Of a stretch of DNA of 64,000 bases, positions 38,501-48,483 are shown one piece after another. The stretch lies in the NCBI GenBank assembly GCA_948567375.1, contig OX419759.1:61047493-61111492 (forward strand). The letters run 5' to 3'. This stretch comes from Lunularia cruciata. Its lineage: Eukaryota > Streptophyta > Marchantiopsida > Lunulariales > Lunulariaceae. The notes beneath the pieces are model-generated. The model saw only the letters and a program-made list of their open reading frames with translations, was not told the DNA's origin and ran no database searches. A program made the translations under genes and the position numbers. Numbering within the stretch: the stretch's first letter is position 1; each line of letters opens with the position of its first letter.

Positions 38501-38724
38501 GGCAGGGGGTACCACTCTCACTCTCATACTTTGTAGCTTACTTTAGACAGCGTGTATCCATTGCTCTACAGAGGGCAGTGGCTGGTGCAATCCATAGGAG
38601 AGCAATCACATTAGGTGATGTTTCTTCGGATGCTCCAGTTGTGTGTAGACCGTACGACTTGCATAGCTCGGATATCTTAGGTGCGGTAGGGCAGATTTCT
38701 CATACAGACTCTATTGGGGCTTAG
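35557..38724 (+). CDS. retrotransposon polyprotein: zinc finger, reverse transcriptase, RLE nuclease
   Basis: Replication protein of a non-LTR retrotransposon, expected to nick the target DNA and copy the element RNA there. It has 1055 residues from the start MATPSHVG; an earlier in-frame ATG at 35,443 would add 38 residues that resemble no known domain. Order: C2H2 finger C18-x2-C21-x11-H33-x4-H38; reverse transcriptase with GIRPIAIGE, LQVDVENAFN (Asp 407), RQGDPLG and LADD (Asp 504 and 505); CCHC knuckle C-x-C-x9-H-x3-C from residue 835; then a restriction-like endonuclease with RADLYL (Asp 895), VADVVVTDP (Asp 908) and KVSKYR (Lys 939/942, Tyr 943). No APE-type nuclease or RNase H is present. 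The layout is that of R2/NeSL/CRE-group elements; the exact clade cannot be set by eye. LADD replaces the usual YADD or FADD. The frame is uninterrupted, so recent activity is likely. Confidence 0.92.
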   Translation: MATPSHVGSPRAGRDTPCPVCHRRFTSQGVKTHVGRMHKDYDWTTWDVHVRQATTSTAVTLGITHASSIPSLIVPGIPIESWEWLASQAGCILGLFETSFPCPRLFHRLPRTLHDEARQAFRLPLDRLARDPLDELAWFLFLLLPRWCLRYARGGRAGHREVAARFCRFRAGDWAALQEESVRATRFRRQTSPQDTIDSTRLRRCRTLGQAGEFSRAARALHPLSIASPTDETISSLRSLHPIAVEGLPLEVLDYQPEQPLCLDRSLFAQALCTAPRLSSVGLSGMVYEHLRDCFQADDPSSGFTELFQVAAVVARGDIPMSVSRVLGASRLLAIEKDTGGIRPIAIGEIFLRLVSRTIVLQHRSHFRQHLSPHQFGVATLGGCEAISLGIRALLDIHPEWVVLQVDVENAFNSVSRASIFRELREASGSLASLIPFVRSFYGSPASLYYHHGGSQEGVTVLESAVGTRQGDPLGGPLFAMAHFRALLSTTLAMPGCVFPSLADDTHIVGPVDQIRQAFDYLTTELHLVGLRVKVSKCRAWSPLGIPPHLELPEGCITSTEGLRVLGVPVGSEDFVTRFLDAALAEDVLHVDDLPLLGDPQVAFGILSSSIARRPSYLIRTIPPSSSFLSRLRAFDRRIMGVFGDIIGPGTFECVTGDLARRQTALPISCGGVGLLSMEEMAPIAFLGSWALSAPLLASRFVVADRPVLETYVTEVEGGSFSLQVLLRQTRDSLSSRAREGFPPFASLSSDWTRGLQSSLMERQCEHTLHSLLVDSSIPQATRARLRSCSGKGAGSWILARPCIRAFRLAPATFSTAMRFRLGLVHPSASSLLTCECGSTLDAAAVHMTRCPFGGQRIATHDAIRDIVFAMARESGYLAWRERSYALQTTRVRADLYLVRDDQVTVADVVVTDPTRDTVSEGVITHPPGWAASAAAGRKVSKYRGMQRGHLFVPLALELYGAMDTAFDTFVKECARAYHVRRQGVPLSLSYFVAYFRQRVSIALQRAVAGAIHRRAITLGDVSSDAPVVCRPYDLHSSDILGAVGQISHTDSIGA

Positions 38725-38728
38725 CCCC
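38716..38728. other. hairpin ggggct-t-agcccc enclosing the stop codon
   Basis: Six-base perfect arms around one base. The TAG stop codon (38,722-38,724) begins at the loop base. It marks the inner limit of the end sequence that is inverted at the 5' side of copy 1. Confidence 0.8.
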
Positions 38729-38989
38729 ATGTTACATTTTTTGTCTCTCCCTTGTACGGCTTGATGGGGTCTTCCCATCCTTCATTTTTCCTACGCGGTC
38801 GCCTTTTTTGTTCATAGAACACAAGAAGGAGGGGAAGATCCCATCCAACCGGCCATGGAGGAAACAAAAGAGGTAGAATGGGGCTAGGCTCCAATAGTGT
38901 CTATATGAGATATATGCTCTATTGCACTTTAGATATCTTTAGCTTGTGCATTGCCCCTATGAACATTTTAGAGATTGTTTTCAGGCAGA

Positions 38990-40500
38990 TGGTTTTTTCT
39001 AGTGGTTTTACCTAGTTGTTTCAAGTGGCTGCAGTAGTAGTGAAAAGAGATATTTCTATGTTTGTTAGTAAGGTGTGTTAGGTGGTAGTCGACTTTTCAT
39101 GATGGAGAAGGACAGGGGGACATTAGACCAATTGCTATTGGAGAGATCTTTTTGCGTTTGGTCAATCATACCATTGTCCTTCAATATCGTTCTCACTTTT
39201 GATAGCACTTCAGTCCACATCAATTTGGAGTAGTTACACTTGGAGGATGTGAGGCTATATCCTAGGTATTAGGACACTCCTAAATATCCATCCGGAGTGG
39301 GTCGTCCTATAGGTGGATGTTGAGAACACTTTTGATAGCGTCTTATGTGCAAACATCTTTAGAGAGCCTTGGGAGGCTGGTGGATCCTTGGCGAGTCTCA
39401 TTCCTTTTTTGCGGTTTTTTTATGGCTCTCTTGCTTCCCTTTACTACCAGCATGGTGGTTTATAGGAGGGAGTCATTGTCTTGGAGTCAGTTGTTAGTAC
39501 ACATCAGGGAGATCCTTTGGGGGATCCTTATTTGCCATGGCTCACTTTAGAGCTCTTCTATCTACTACCTTGGCCATGCCAAGTTGTATATTTCCCTCAT
39601 TTGTAGATGATACACACATCGTGTACCTTGTAGATCAGATTAGGCATACCTTTGACTACTTGACTACCAAGCTACATCTAGTAGGCTTGAGAGTCAAGGT
39701 GTCAAAGTGCAAGGCATGGTCCCCTTTAGGTATCCCTCTCCACCTTGAGCTTCTAGAGGGATGTATCACCTCCACAGATGGACTATGTGTTCTTGGAGTT
39801 CCAATAGGATCGGAGGATTTTGTCACACGCTTCTTAGATGCTACCCTTGCAAAGGATGTTCTTCATGTGGAGGACCTTCCATTATTAGGAGATCCACAAG
39901 TGGCATTTGCTATACTCTCCTCCAGTATTGCTTGTCGACCATCCTACCTCATTTGTACAGTTCCTCCTTTATCGTCCTTCCTATCACGTTTGAGAGCATT
40001 TGATAGGAGGATTATGGGAGTCTTTGGTGATATTATTGGATCAGGGACATTTGAGTGTGTGACAGGGAATTTAGCACATAGATAGATGGCTCTGCCAATC
40101 TCATGTGGAGGGGTTGGCTTGCTATCTATGGAGGAGACGGTACTTATAGAATTTTTAGATAGTTGGGCTCTCTCGGCACCCCTACTTTCCTCTCATTTGT
40201 GGTTGTTGATAGGCCAGTTTTGGAGACTTATGTGATAGAGGTGGAAGGAGATCATTTTGTCTCCAGATGTTATTGCGGCAGACAAGGGATAGTCTATCCC
40301 CATGGGCACAAGAGGATTTTCCACCTTTTGCTTCACTATCGTCAGATTGGACTAGAGGTTTACAATCTTCCTTGATGGAGCGATAGTGTGAGCATACAAT
40401 ACATTCTTTCTTAGTTCACTCGTCCATTCCTTAGGCTACTAGAGCACATCTTTGCTCTTGCTCTGGCAAGGGTGAAAGCTCTTGGATCCTAGCCCAACCG
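38990..40500 (+). pseudogene. reverse transcriptase region of copy 2
   Basis: Parallel to copy 1 from the start of the reverse transcriptase domain to about residue 810. The best preserved open piece is 39,537-40,085 (182 codons), which starts inside the RQGDPLG block and carries FVDD as catalytic motif. C-to-T and G-to-A type differences from copy 1 are common, as in older methylated copies. Confidence 0.85.
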
Positions 40501-40504
40501 TTGT

Positions 40505-42708
40505 TGTACTTCTCTCTTTGGGAACACATAGGGTGCTTAGCTATGGAGACTATAGATTAAAGGCTAGAGGTAAACCCATAATTACTTGAATGAACACGCG
40601 TGTTACCTAACGGTCAGAACCCTTCTCTCTCATAACTAATATTCTTGCTATTGGGAAGGGTAGTGACGGGCAACCTAACCTGTCATCACAACACACACTC
40701 TTGGTCTGTTGGTCATCACTTCCAACATTACCAAGGAGATATATACAATACTCCTAGAAGGAAAAAAACTAGCGCAATCTCGCACACCAATCTAAACCAA
40801 TTGGACATACAAATAAGCAAGCACAAAGAAGATCCAATCACAAGAATACGGCAATAACTCTCTATGCTTTTTTATCAAAAAAAGCTTTAGAGCCTTCTTT
40901 CTCTATCATCAAGCTCATTTCAACATGTACTCCAAGTCTCCTCCAATCTGAACTTCAGATTTCAATAAATTTATATTCCAAGCGAAGAATTCTTATGTCT
41001 TCTTGATGGGGAAAATTCTTTGCAGCTCATATGAACATAAAATTTTCTATGTAGCTTGGATTCAAGTGTTTCAGAATTCAATGGAAAGCGTGTGAGATAA
41101 AATTTCCAATGATATAAAATAGGCCTCAATCAGATCACTACAGCTCCCCTAACAACCTCTCAAATTTGGCCAGGGTTTTTGCAACTTTAACCTTAATTTT
41201 GAAACCCTTATTTTAGGGTTTTCTCTTGGTTCTTGGTAACTTCTCCCCAGATTTCTGATTCAGAAGTACACTTGATGCTTAAAAACACTCTAGTAACCTG
41301 AAACCCTCAATCATAGTCACAAGATAGGAGAATTGACATCCAATCAAGATGGAAGATAAAAATTGCTCTACCGAGATTATAACAATATTTTTCAATAGAA
41401 TGTTTTGCATTAGATATCACTCTCCATAGATCTAGAGCTAACCAAACTTTTTTAGTAGCTGGTTGTGTCCTTGTCTAAACTCTTGAAAACTTTTGTAACC
41501 TAATCCAACCCCAGCCCCTAGATATGGATCAATTCCTGATTTGGGCTAACTTGTGAGCTCTACAGATCCAAGTATTCTTGATCCAAGACCTTGATTTCTC
41601 TATTCAAGGATTCACATGAAACCTTCACACAAAGATGCAAAACCTAACCAACAACAAGACTGGAAATTTTCATAAGGTTACTCAAACCACAACTTGGGAG
41701 GTGACCAAAACTCCAAACCTAATCATTAACTCTTCTCCAACACCTTACATCTCAAAAGATTCAAATTCAATCAATTAGATCTGATTTGAGATTGATACAA
41801 AACTAGAGTTTCTTGTGCTCAATGCTATAAGAAATTTTTCTTCTCTCCAACCCCACCAACAGATCATGAAAATGTTTCAAGAAGCTCTCCCAATTGCCTA
41901 CTTTGTACTCATGGGTATGAATTTTACTCCCTTGGCTCAATTGATAATATCCCCTTGAGAATCTGCTCAAATTGTTTGAATTCAGTCTCCAGATTTTATC
42001 CTGTCAGCTCCTCTCTCCAACCATGGTCTCCACTCCTTGAGTGCCTTCCCTAAACTCCCTTGATGGTCAAAAACTCCAGAGTTTCCCTCATGAGACCCAC
42101 TCTCTTGCAAATTTATCATTTAGTCTTTCCAACTTTTGACAAATGGGCCTACAACTCCACCTTGAAGCTTATGAGCAAAAATTAAGGCATTCCTCAACTA
42201 AAAGAGCACATAGATTATCAAATCCTAGACTTTCTTGTAAGTAAGCACCAAAAAGGACAATAAGATCTAGGTTTACCATCACCAACTCCATGAATGCCGC
42301 CCCAAAATGTATCACCATTCAATCTCGTAAGCCATTGCGGAGTACAATCTAAAGTTTGATGAGAAAAGGATTCAAGAATGGCAGATTGGGAGTATGGGAC
42401 ATCTCATGCTCAAATGTTGCCTCCAATGCTCTACCACTAACATTGTACTACAACTCTCACTTCCAACCTCCTACTCTCATTGTCCTCCTCAACTAAAACA
42501 CACTTGTCTCTCCACTCTCCTTCACCTATATACATTAGAGCCCTTGAACAAGACAAGATCATAACCCACATGGCCAATTGCTTGCATGTACATAACTTGC
42601 TCACTTGTACTTCTCATCCGTGGGATCTATCATACAACCTACTCCACTAATATGGAGATAACCATGATAATTTACTTTTTTACGAGCTACACACACCACA
42701 ACATGACA
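40505..42708. mobile_element. 2204-bp insertion in copy 2, TG...CA ends
   Basis: Interrupts copy 2 between the equivalents of ctagctcgacc and gcattagggc. It begins TGTACTTCTCTC and ends CATGACA, with TTGT on both sides (40,501-40,504 and 42,709-42,712). TG...CA ends and a short duplication suggest a long solo LTR or a non-coding LTR element. No protein domain was seen inside; the interior has many short T- and C-rich phrases. The 4-bp duplication is short, so chance is possible. Confidence 0.55.
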
Positions 42709-43317
42709 TTGTGCATTAGGGCATTCCAACTTGCACTAACTACTTTCTCTACAACAATGAGGTTTCACTTAAGTTTGGTCCACCCATTTGCATCTTCATT
42801 ACTCACTTGTGAGTGTGGTTCTACACTAGATGCAGCAGCGGTCTACATGACATGGTGTCCTTTTGGAGGATAGAAGATAGCTACCCATGATGCTATTAGG
42901 GACATAGTGTTTGTTATGGCATGGGAGAGTGGATATTTGGCTTAGAAGGAGCATCTATATGCTTTGCAGACAACACATGTCAAGGTAGACTTATATTTGG
43001 TCCGAGATGATCAAGGGACAATAACGGATGTTATGGTTACGGACCCTACACGGGATACAATTTTGGAGAGAGTGATTACCCATCCCCCTAGATGGGTGGC
43101 AAGTGCATCAACAGGTTGCAAGGTTTCCAAGTAAAGGGGCATGTAACAAGGTCACCTCTTTGTTCCTTTAGCCTTAGAGTTATATGGAGCAATGTACACC
43201 GCGTTTGACACAGTTGTCAAGGAGTGCGTGGAGCTTATCATGTTAGGCACCATGAAGTACCACTCTCACTCTCACTCTCATACTTTGTAGCATAATTTTA
43301 GACACCATGTGTCTATT
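42705..43317 (+). pseudogene. CCHC/endonuclease region of copy 2
   Basis: Resumes with CIRAFQLALTTFSTTMRFHLS and LTCECGSTLDAAAV, matching the zinc knuckle region of copy 1. It continues through the endonuclease (TITDVMVTDPTRD-like, about 43,017-43,055) with several stops. It ends at the solo LTR insertion. Confidence 0.85.
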
Positions 43318-44054
43318 TGTAATACTTTGAGGATAGGAGACCTAAAGAGAAACACACTATGAGAAACACACACTTTCACACTCAAACTTTGATGCCCCAA
43401 AGGAGCATCTTCTCTTTATTATATAGACAAAGGATCTCATCCAAGGAAGCTCCACCATAGGATTAGGCACATAAATAGGTGACATGTCACCAAGCTCCAC
43501 CTTTGGATTACTTACTTGGATGGGTGACATGTCGGTCCTGGTCCTATTTGGTTGGTCAAACAAGCTTTGACTAGAGAGAATCTTTTAAGGAATATTCTAG
43601 TAGGAATCTAAAAATCAAGTGGGTGAGGTACCATTAGAAATCTCTTGATTAGAAAAATCAGGGGAGAGGGAAGGCCAGCATGTACTATATTGTGCATATT
43701 TTTGAGTCCTAATTCATTCGTTTAGGCCTCCAAAATTGCCTTCAAAGATTTCAAGCATATTTTGGTTCCTACTCTATTAGTAGAAGTCTCCTTTTGGTGA
43801 TACCTCTTTCTGATCTATTTTTTCCATCATGTGTAACATCCTTCCAAATGTAAACCAATTTTCACCTTTAAATCATATGTCTAGCTATTGGTTCTAAGGT
43901 TTTCAAGTTTATTTTGGTTTCTGCACTATTTGTAGAAGTACTCTTTTGGTGATACTTCTATCTGATCTATTTTAGTCATCATATACAATATCATTCCAGA
44001 TGTTTTCAAACCAAATCTCACATCTAGATCATATGGCTAGCTTTTGGTATTACA
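43318..44054 (-). mobile_element. solo LTR, 737 bp, inserted in copy 2
   Basis: Ends TGTAATAC and GTATTACA. It is flanked by ctatt (43,313-43,317) and ccatt (44,055-44,059), a 5-bp duplication with one mismatch, and the uninterrupted copy 1 has ccatt once at that place. On the minus strand a TATA-type box ctatataataaag (near 43,410-43,425) fits an LTR promoter in that direction. A near-equal-length relative lies at 45,218-45,953 and others at 58.3 and 63.3 kb. Confidence 0.85.
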
Positions 44055-44312
44055 CCATTGCTCTATAGAGGGCAATGACTGGTGCAATCCATAGGAGAGC
44101 AATCACATTAGGTGATGTTTCTTTGGATGCTCCCGTTGTATGTAGACCATATGACTTGCATAGCTCAAATTTCTTATGCATGGTAGGGCAGATTTCTCAT
44201 ATAGACTCTATTGGGGCTTAGCCCCATTTTACCTAGTTTGTCTCTTCCTTGTACGGCTTGACGTGGTCTTCCCATCCTTTGTTTTTCTATGTAGTCGGCT
44301 TCTTCCCTTGAG
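44055..44312 (+). pseudogene. 3' end of copy 2
   Basis: Continues from ccattgctctatagagggc through the C-terminus of the ORF to the hairpin ggggcttagcccc and the outer end gtctcttccttgtacggcttga. It is about 90% similar to copy 1. Confidence 0.9.
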
Positions 44313-44785
44313 ATATCCAAACTAGGCAAGTCATAAGGTGTACAAACTACTATAGCCTCCAAAGAAGCATAACATAGAGTGATTTCTCTCCTATGGATTG
44401 CTCCAACCAATGCTCTATCTAGAGCAATGGAAACACGCTATCTAAAGAATGCTACAAAATATGAGAGTGAGAGTGGTAACTTGATGTCTAATATGATAAA
44501 CTCTTGCGCACTCCTTGAAAAATATGTTGAATGCCATGTCCATCACTTCATATGACTCCAAGGCTAGAGGAACAAAGAAGTGACCTCACGGTATACCCCT
44601 ATACTTTGATACCTTGCATGCTGCTGCTCCGCTCGTTGCCCATCCAAGAGGATGAGTAATAACTCCCATCAACATTACATCACATGTAGGGTCTATAACC
44701 ACAACATCCGCCATTATTACCTGATCATCTTGGACCAAGTATAAGTCTGCTTTGACATGTATCATCCATTATCTATAGGAATGAC
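44313..44785 (-). mobile_element. RLE-type retrotransposon, copy 3, inverted fragment
   Basis: Reading the minus strand from 44,785, the sequence follows copy 1 from about 38,225 to 38,680 (endonuclease and C-terminus). It stops at gatatctc, where it meets the 3' end of copy 2 tail-to-tail. It lacks its own stop-codon hairpin and 3' end. A 78-codon frame (44,174-44,410) starting MVGAIHRREITL runs through the joint and is an artefact of it. Confidence 0.8.
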
Positions 44786-45217
44786 TTTTTGTGTGTTCAA
44801 TTTCCCCCACAAGATTGATTATCTTACTATATATTCAATGTTGATTTTGTAGTGCCACCACAAACTAACAACATTAATGTCATATTATCTTTTTGTTGTT
44901 CTTTTTGATACAATAGAAAAGTGAAAATATTCTATTAAATGATATGGAATAAAGGCTTAGAGGATGAAGCAACTTCTTGGGTCATGTCAAGCCTAAGAGG
45001 GTTTCAAAAATAGTTTTGGCAGATATCTTCGGGTAAATAATATACTTCATAATTATGTTTAGTGAACCTTGTAATAAGATGAAGTGCTATAAAAGAACCT
45101 CCCTAAATGGTTCAACTGATATTTAGTGCAAGTTGCATTCATTTTTAAAATTTAGAGAAGATATTACGGATATTTAGGTCTATCATATCAAAATAAATGT
45201 TAGTTGAAGGAGGTAAC

Positions 45218-45953
45218 TAGAATATTCCAAGGATAGATAAACACAATAGAGAAAAAAAAATTCCACACTCAAACTATGATGCCCCAAAGGAGCACCTTCT
45301 CTTAATTATATAGCCAAAGATGATCTCTTCTAAGGAAGCTCCACCATAGGATTAGGTACATGGATAGGTGCCCTATCAGCAAGCTCCACCTTTAGATTAC
45401 TTGCTTGGATGGGTGACATGTCGGTCTTGGTCCCATCTGGTTGGTCAAATAGGCTTTGACTGGAGGGAGTCTTTTAGGGAATCTTCTTGTAGGAATATCA
45501 AAATCACATGGGTATTGTTGGAAAGCTCTTGGTGAGACAAAAAAGGGGGAGGGATGGCAGCTTATCTTGAATGTGGGCAAGGGGGTTTGCACATTTTCAA
45601 GGGCTAATTCATTTGTTTAGGCCTTTGAAATTGCCTCTGAAGTTTTTAGGCCTATTTTGGCGTTTGCCCTATTAGTAGAAGTGCTCTTTTGGTGATACCT
45701 CTATCTGATTTACTTTCTCCATCATGTACAACATCCTTCTAGATATCACCACCCCAAGTTTCACCTCTAGATCATATGCCTTACTGTTGATTCTAAAGTT
45801 TCCAAGTATGTTTCGGTTTCTGACCTACTAGTAGAAGTAATCTTTTGGTGATACCTCTATCTAATATACGTAATTCATCATGTATAACATCCTTCCAGAT
45901 GTTACCAAACCAAATTTCATCTCTAGAGCATATGTCTAGCTATTGGTATTACA
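45218..45953 (-). mobile_element. solo LTR, 736 bp
   Basis: Same family and almost the same length as the LTR at 43,318. It ends ggtattaca on the right and starts tagaatattcc, a mutated TG end. Perfect 5-bp direct repeats gtaac flank it (45,213-45,217 and 45,954-45,958), as expected for integrase-made insertions. Confidence 0.85.
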
Positions 45954-45959
45954 GTAACA

Positions 45960-47700
45960 TGACTTTGTGATACGGTTGCCATATTTTTTTGGATGTGATT
46001 CTTGGAGGGTGATTTGTGGAATTCTTTGGCAAACACAATCTGCTCCAAAAGATGCCATATTTAGTTATTTGAACTCAATTTCACCATCGATGTGCTAATG
46101 GTGTGTGAATACTACTATCAATAAACTAAGCAATGGGTTTAGTAGTTTTGAATTGGTGTGGTGGTATTTTTCAATAGATTAGTGTTGCAAGAGAGAAAGC
46201 AAGTTATGGACAATGATCCCGGCCACCTTGTGGCAACCAAGAAATTGATTGAGGGTCAAGAAATTTTACTCCAAAAGCGCAACAAAAATTATGTAATGGG
46301 AGATCAAGTACATGATTGTAGTGCATGCTCACATTTGATTCATAACCACCAAGACCTTTAGACTCACATTTGGATTTGCAACCAATTAGGGAAGTTTGGA
46401 GAATTGTTGAGGATGACTTCTTCCATGCCTAGTAAAACAAAAGAGGACAAATAGATTCGTATGGCAACACACCAGTATGGCTAAATAATTGATTATTTGG
46501 AAGACCTTGAGCATTTTGCATAGATTCATGGTGGGAATTGCAAAAAGCACATTCAGAAATCCACTCCTTTTAGTTTGATTTCCACATTTTTGGTTTGGGA
46601 GGGGCAAGGATTTCCTACTTCTATGATAGGTGATGGATTGTACAAGAAATGGCTAAGGTATATGAAATTGTACAAAGAAACTCAAGGGGTTAAAAAAAAG
46701 TCTATTGGAGAAGGTCTCACAGAAAAGGTATATGGCAAAGGGTGGAGAACTATATATGAAAAATTGAATAGAATGTGCACACATTTTGCTTGAATAGAGC
46801 TTGTTTGGGAATTACTCTCCAAACATTACTCTACATACTATGGTAAGTTTGGGATTTTTAAATCCCAATTCAAGCAAGGTTGGTGCCAAGGAGGTTCATG
46901 AATGCAAAGAAACCATCTTGATTGGCTCTCAATTCCCATCTCCTTTAGAGGTGGTTCTCTTGGACTTGTGTCCTTAATTTGTTCGAACACACAAGGGATG
47001 GAAATTTTATCTAGTGTTTACAGGGAGTGTTTGGAGAATGGAATCCAATCACCAAAGTAAGAGTCCCAATTGTTGGACCAATTGAGGACTCACCTTTTGT
47101 TACACCACTTCCACTAACTTCTACAAGGGATGGGTTAGAGTGCACTTTACTTAAAAAAGAAGAAGAAAGTGACCCAAAGAGGAGAAAAGATGGAACATCT
47201 ACAAGTAAGGTATCCAAAATATCACATATATCACTATCTCAAGATTTAGCAAAAATCACCATGTTGAAGGTAGACACTATAGAATCTAGCAAGAGGTTAT
47301 TAATAACTAAACTAGAAGCTACCAACTTGAGGAAAAGAGAGAAAATTGATGAGAATGGAATCTCAAGGTGTTAGATTAAAGACAAAGAAGATGAAAGTTG
47401 AGATTGAGAAGAAATTGGTGTTGATAAAAGGAGTGCTAGGGCAAAAAAACATAAGTTCAAGGAGATGAGTCTAGATTCAAAATGCATTCATGAAATGAAA
47501 ATAAGTCTCTTGTAGGGAGGAAATTTTCTTGAGGAAATAACTCAATATTTCAAAGTGTTAACTCAATTTTGGCAAGAAATCAAGCCTTTTGCTACACATT
47601 ATAATCCCAAGCCAAAACCTCTAGCTCCAAATTCATACTCTAGTGACAAAAAATATAATAACACCACTAAAAGCACTCCACTTAACCCGAGTAGTTTATA
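45960..47700 (+). pseudogene. charged repeat-family ORF, fragment B
   Basis: Three plus-strand frames (46,158-46,361; 46,575-46,793; 47,027-47,374). The last is a Lys/Glu-rich peptide containing KKEEESDPKRRKDGTSTSK and SLSQDLAKITMLKVDTIESS. Its second half matches the region at 16.3-16.6 kb. I do not recognise the family. Distribution in two places and decay point to a transposable element gene rather than a host gene. Confidence 0.4.
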
Positions 47701-48483
47701 ATCAAAGATGATCTTTGATTACTATATTGATTATAAAATGTGATTAAGTTTATGAGATTTGAGATTTTTGTGTAACCTCTAGAGGTTACTAAAACAAGGA
47801 CTTCTTACTCTCAAAGCTAACCAAAAGTACCACTTAGAGTTGTCCAAAAGAGCGTCACATTCCTGACTAATCCCTAAAATGGTGCACATTGCCGCTTGTG
47901 GTGCCTGGTGCTACTAAATGCCAAATGATAGCGGGTACCAAAGTTGGGCTAGTTGGGTATGTGAGGCGTGTAATGGGACCCATTATTAGTGAGTAGCATG
48001 CCTAGGCACCCATTGATACCTAGACATGTTCAATTACAAACCAAAAACCAAAATGACATACACACATTACACAAAGATACGTGGTACACCTCTATGTGAG
48101 GCTATCTAGGAGAATCCTTCAAGAAAAAACTTTACTGACTCAGGCTCACCACCATATCTCTCATGCAAGTCCAGTGCTCCACCCTTCTCTCAGTTTACTC
48201 TCACCATGAACCTACAAGAGAGCAATCTTGAATACATGGTAACCCTAAGGCATAAGAGTAAAACCTAACAAACTCCTCCTTGATTCTTGTCTTGGGGTTA
48301 GTAACCTTGCAACAATTTATCACTCAGTGGGAAGTTCTAGATAGACAACCAATCACTTGACCCCTCCTTTAAACTAGGATAAACTAGAACTTATAATCGT
48401 AGCTCATACAGGGATAGAGTAACCAAAACAGCCAAGGTCACCTCCAATGCTAGGTCACCCTACTCATGTTCTACTTGCACAAC

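Larger units (their letters stand above)
34299..38809 (+). mobile_element. RLE-type non-LTR retrotransposon, copy 1, intact ORF
   Basis: The element consists of an inverted end array (34,313-34,551), a leader of about 1 kb, a single long ORF (35,557-38,724) and a 3' end of about 85 bp closing in ggtcgcc plus a T run near 38,809. The sequence from the stop-codon hairpin to ggtcgc (38,716-38,803) is nearly identical to the reverse complement of 34,323-34,546 (one unit plus the hairpin). The ends therefore form an inverted repeat of about 95 bp. Non-LTR elements normally have none. The 3' end is set by comparison with the 48-bp copy at 14.8 kb. The 5' boundary is less certain, and no target duplication was found, probably because copy 2 abuts on the right. 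Confidence 0.75.
38810..44312 (+). mobile_element. RLE-type retrotransposon, copy 2, decayed and interrupted
   Basis: Begins with an inverted, diverged 3' end (about 38,820-38,950) that reaches past the hairpin into the last 60 or so coding bases. It then switches to direct orientation at a point equal to about 36,377 of copy 1. It follows copy 1 to 40,500, resumes at 42,709, breaks again at 43,317 and resumes at 44,055 to its 3' end (ggtcttcccatcc...gtagtcggc) near 44,312. Two later insertions fill the gaps. Stops and small shifts are scattered, but long stretches stay readable, for example FVDDTHIV at about 39,599. The N-terminal third is missing. Confidence 0.85.

Noticed and set aside
34299-38809. 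Cut-and-paste DNA transposon because of the inverted ends
   Set aside because: The ORF has reverse transcriptase and RLE domains and no DDE or HUH transposase; related fragments have a T-tail and variable-length target duplications, as in retroposition.
44174-44410. 78-codon ORF with a retrotransposon-like start
   Set aside because: It reads through the chance joint of copy 3 into the antisense 3' end of copy 2.
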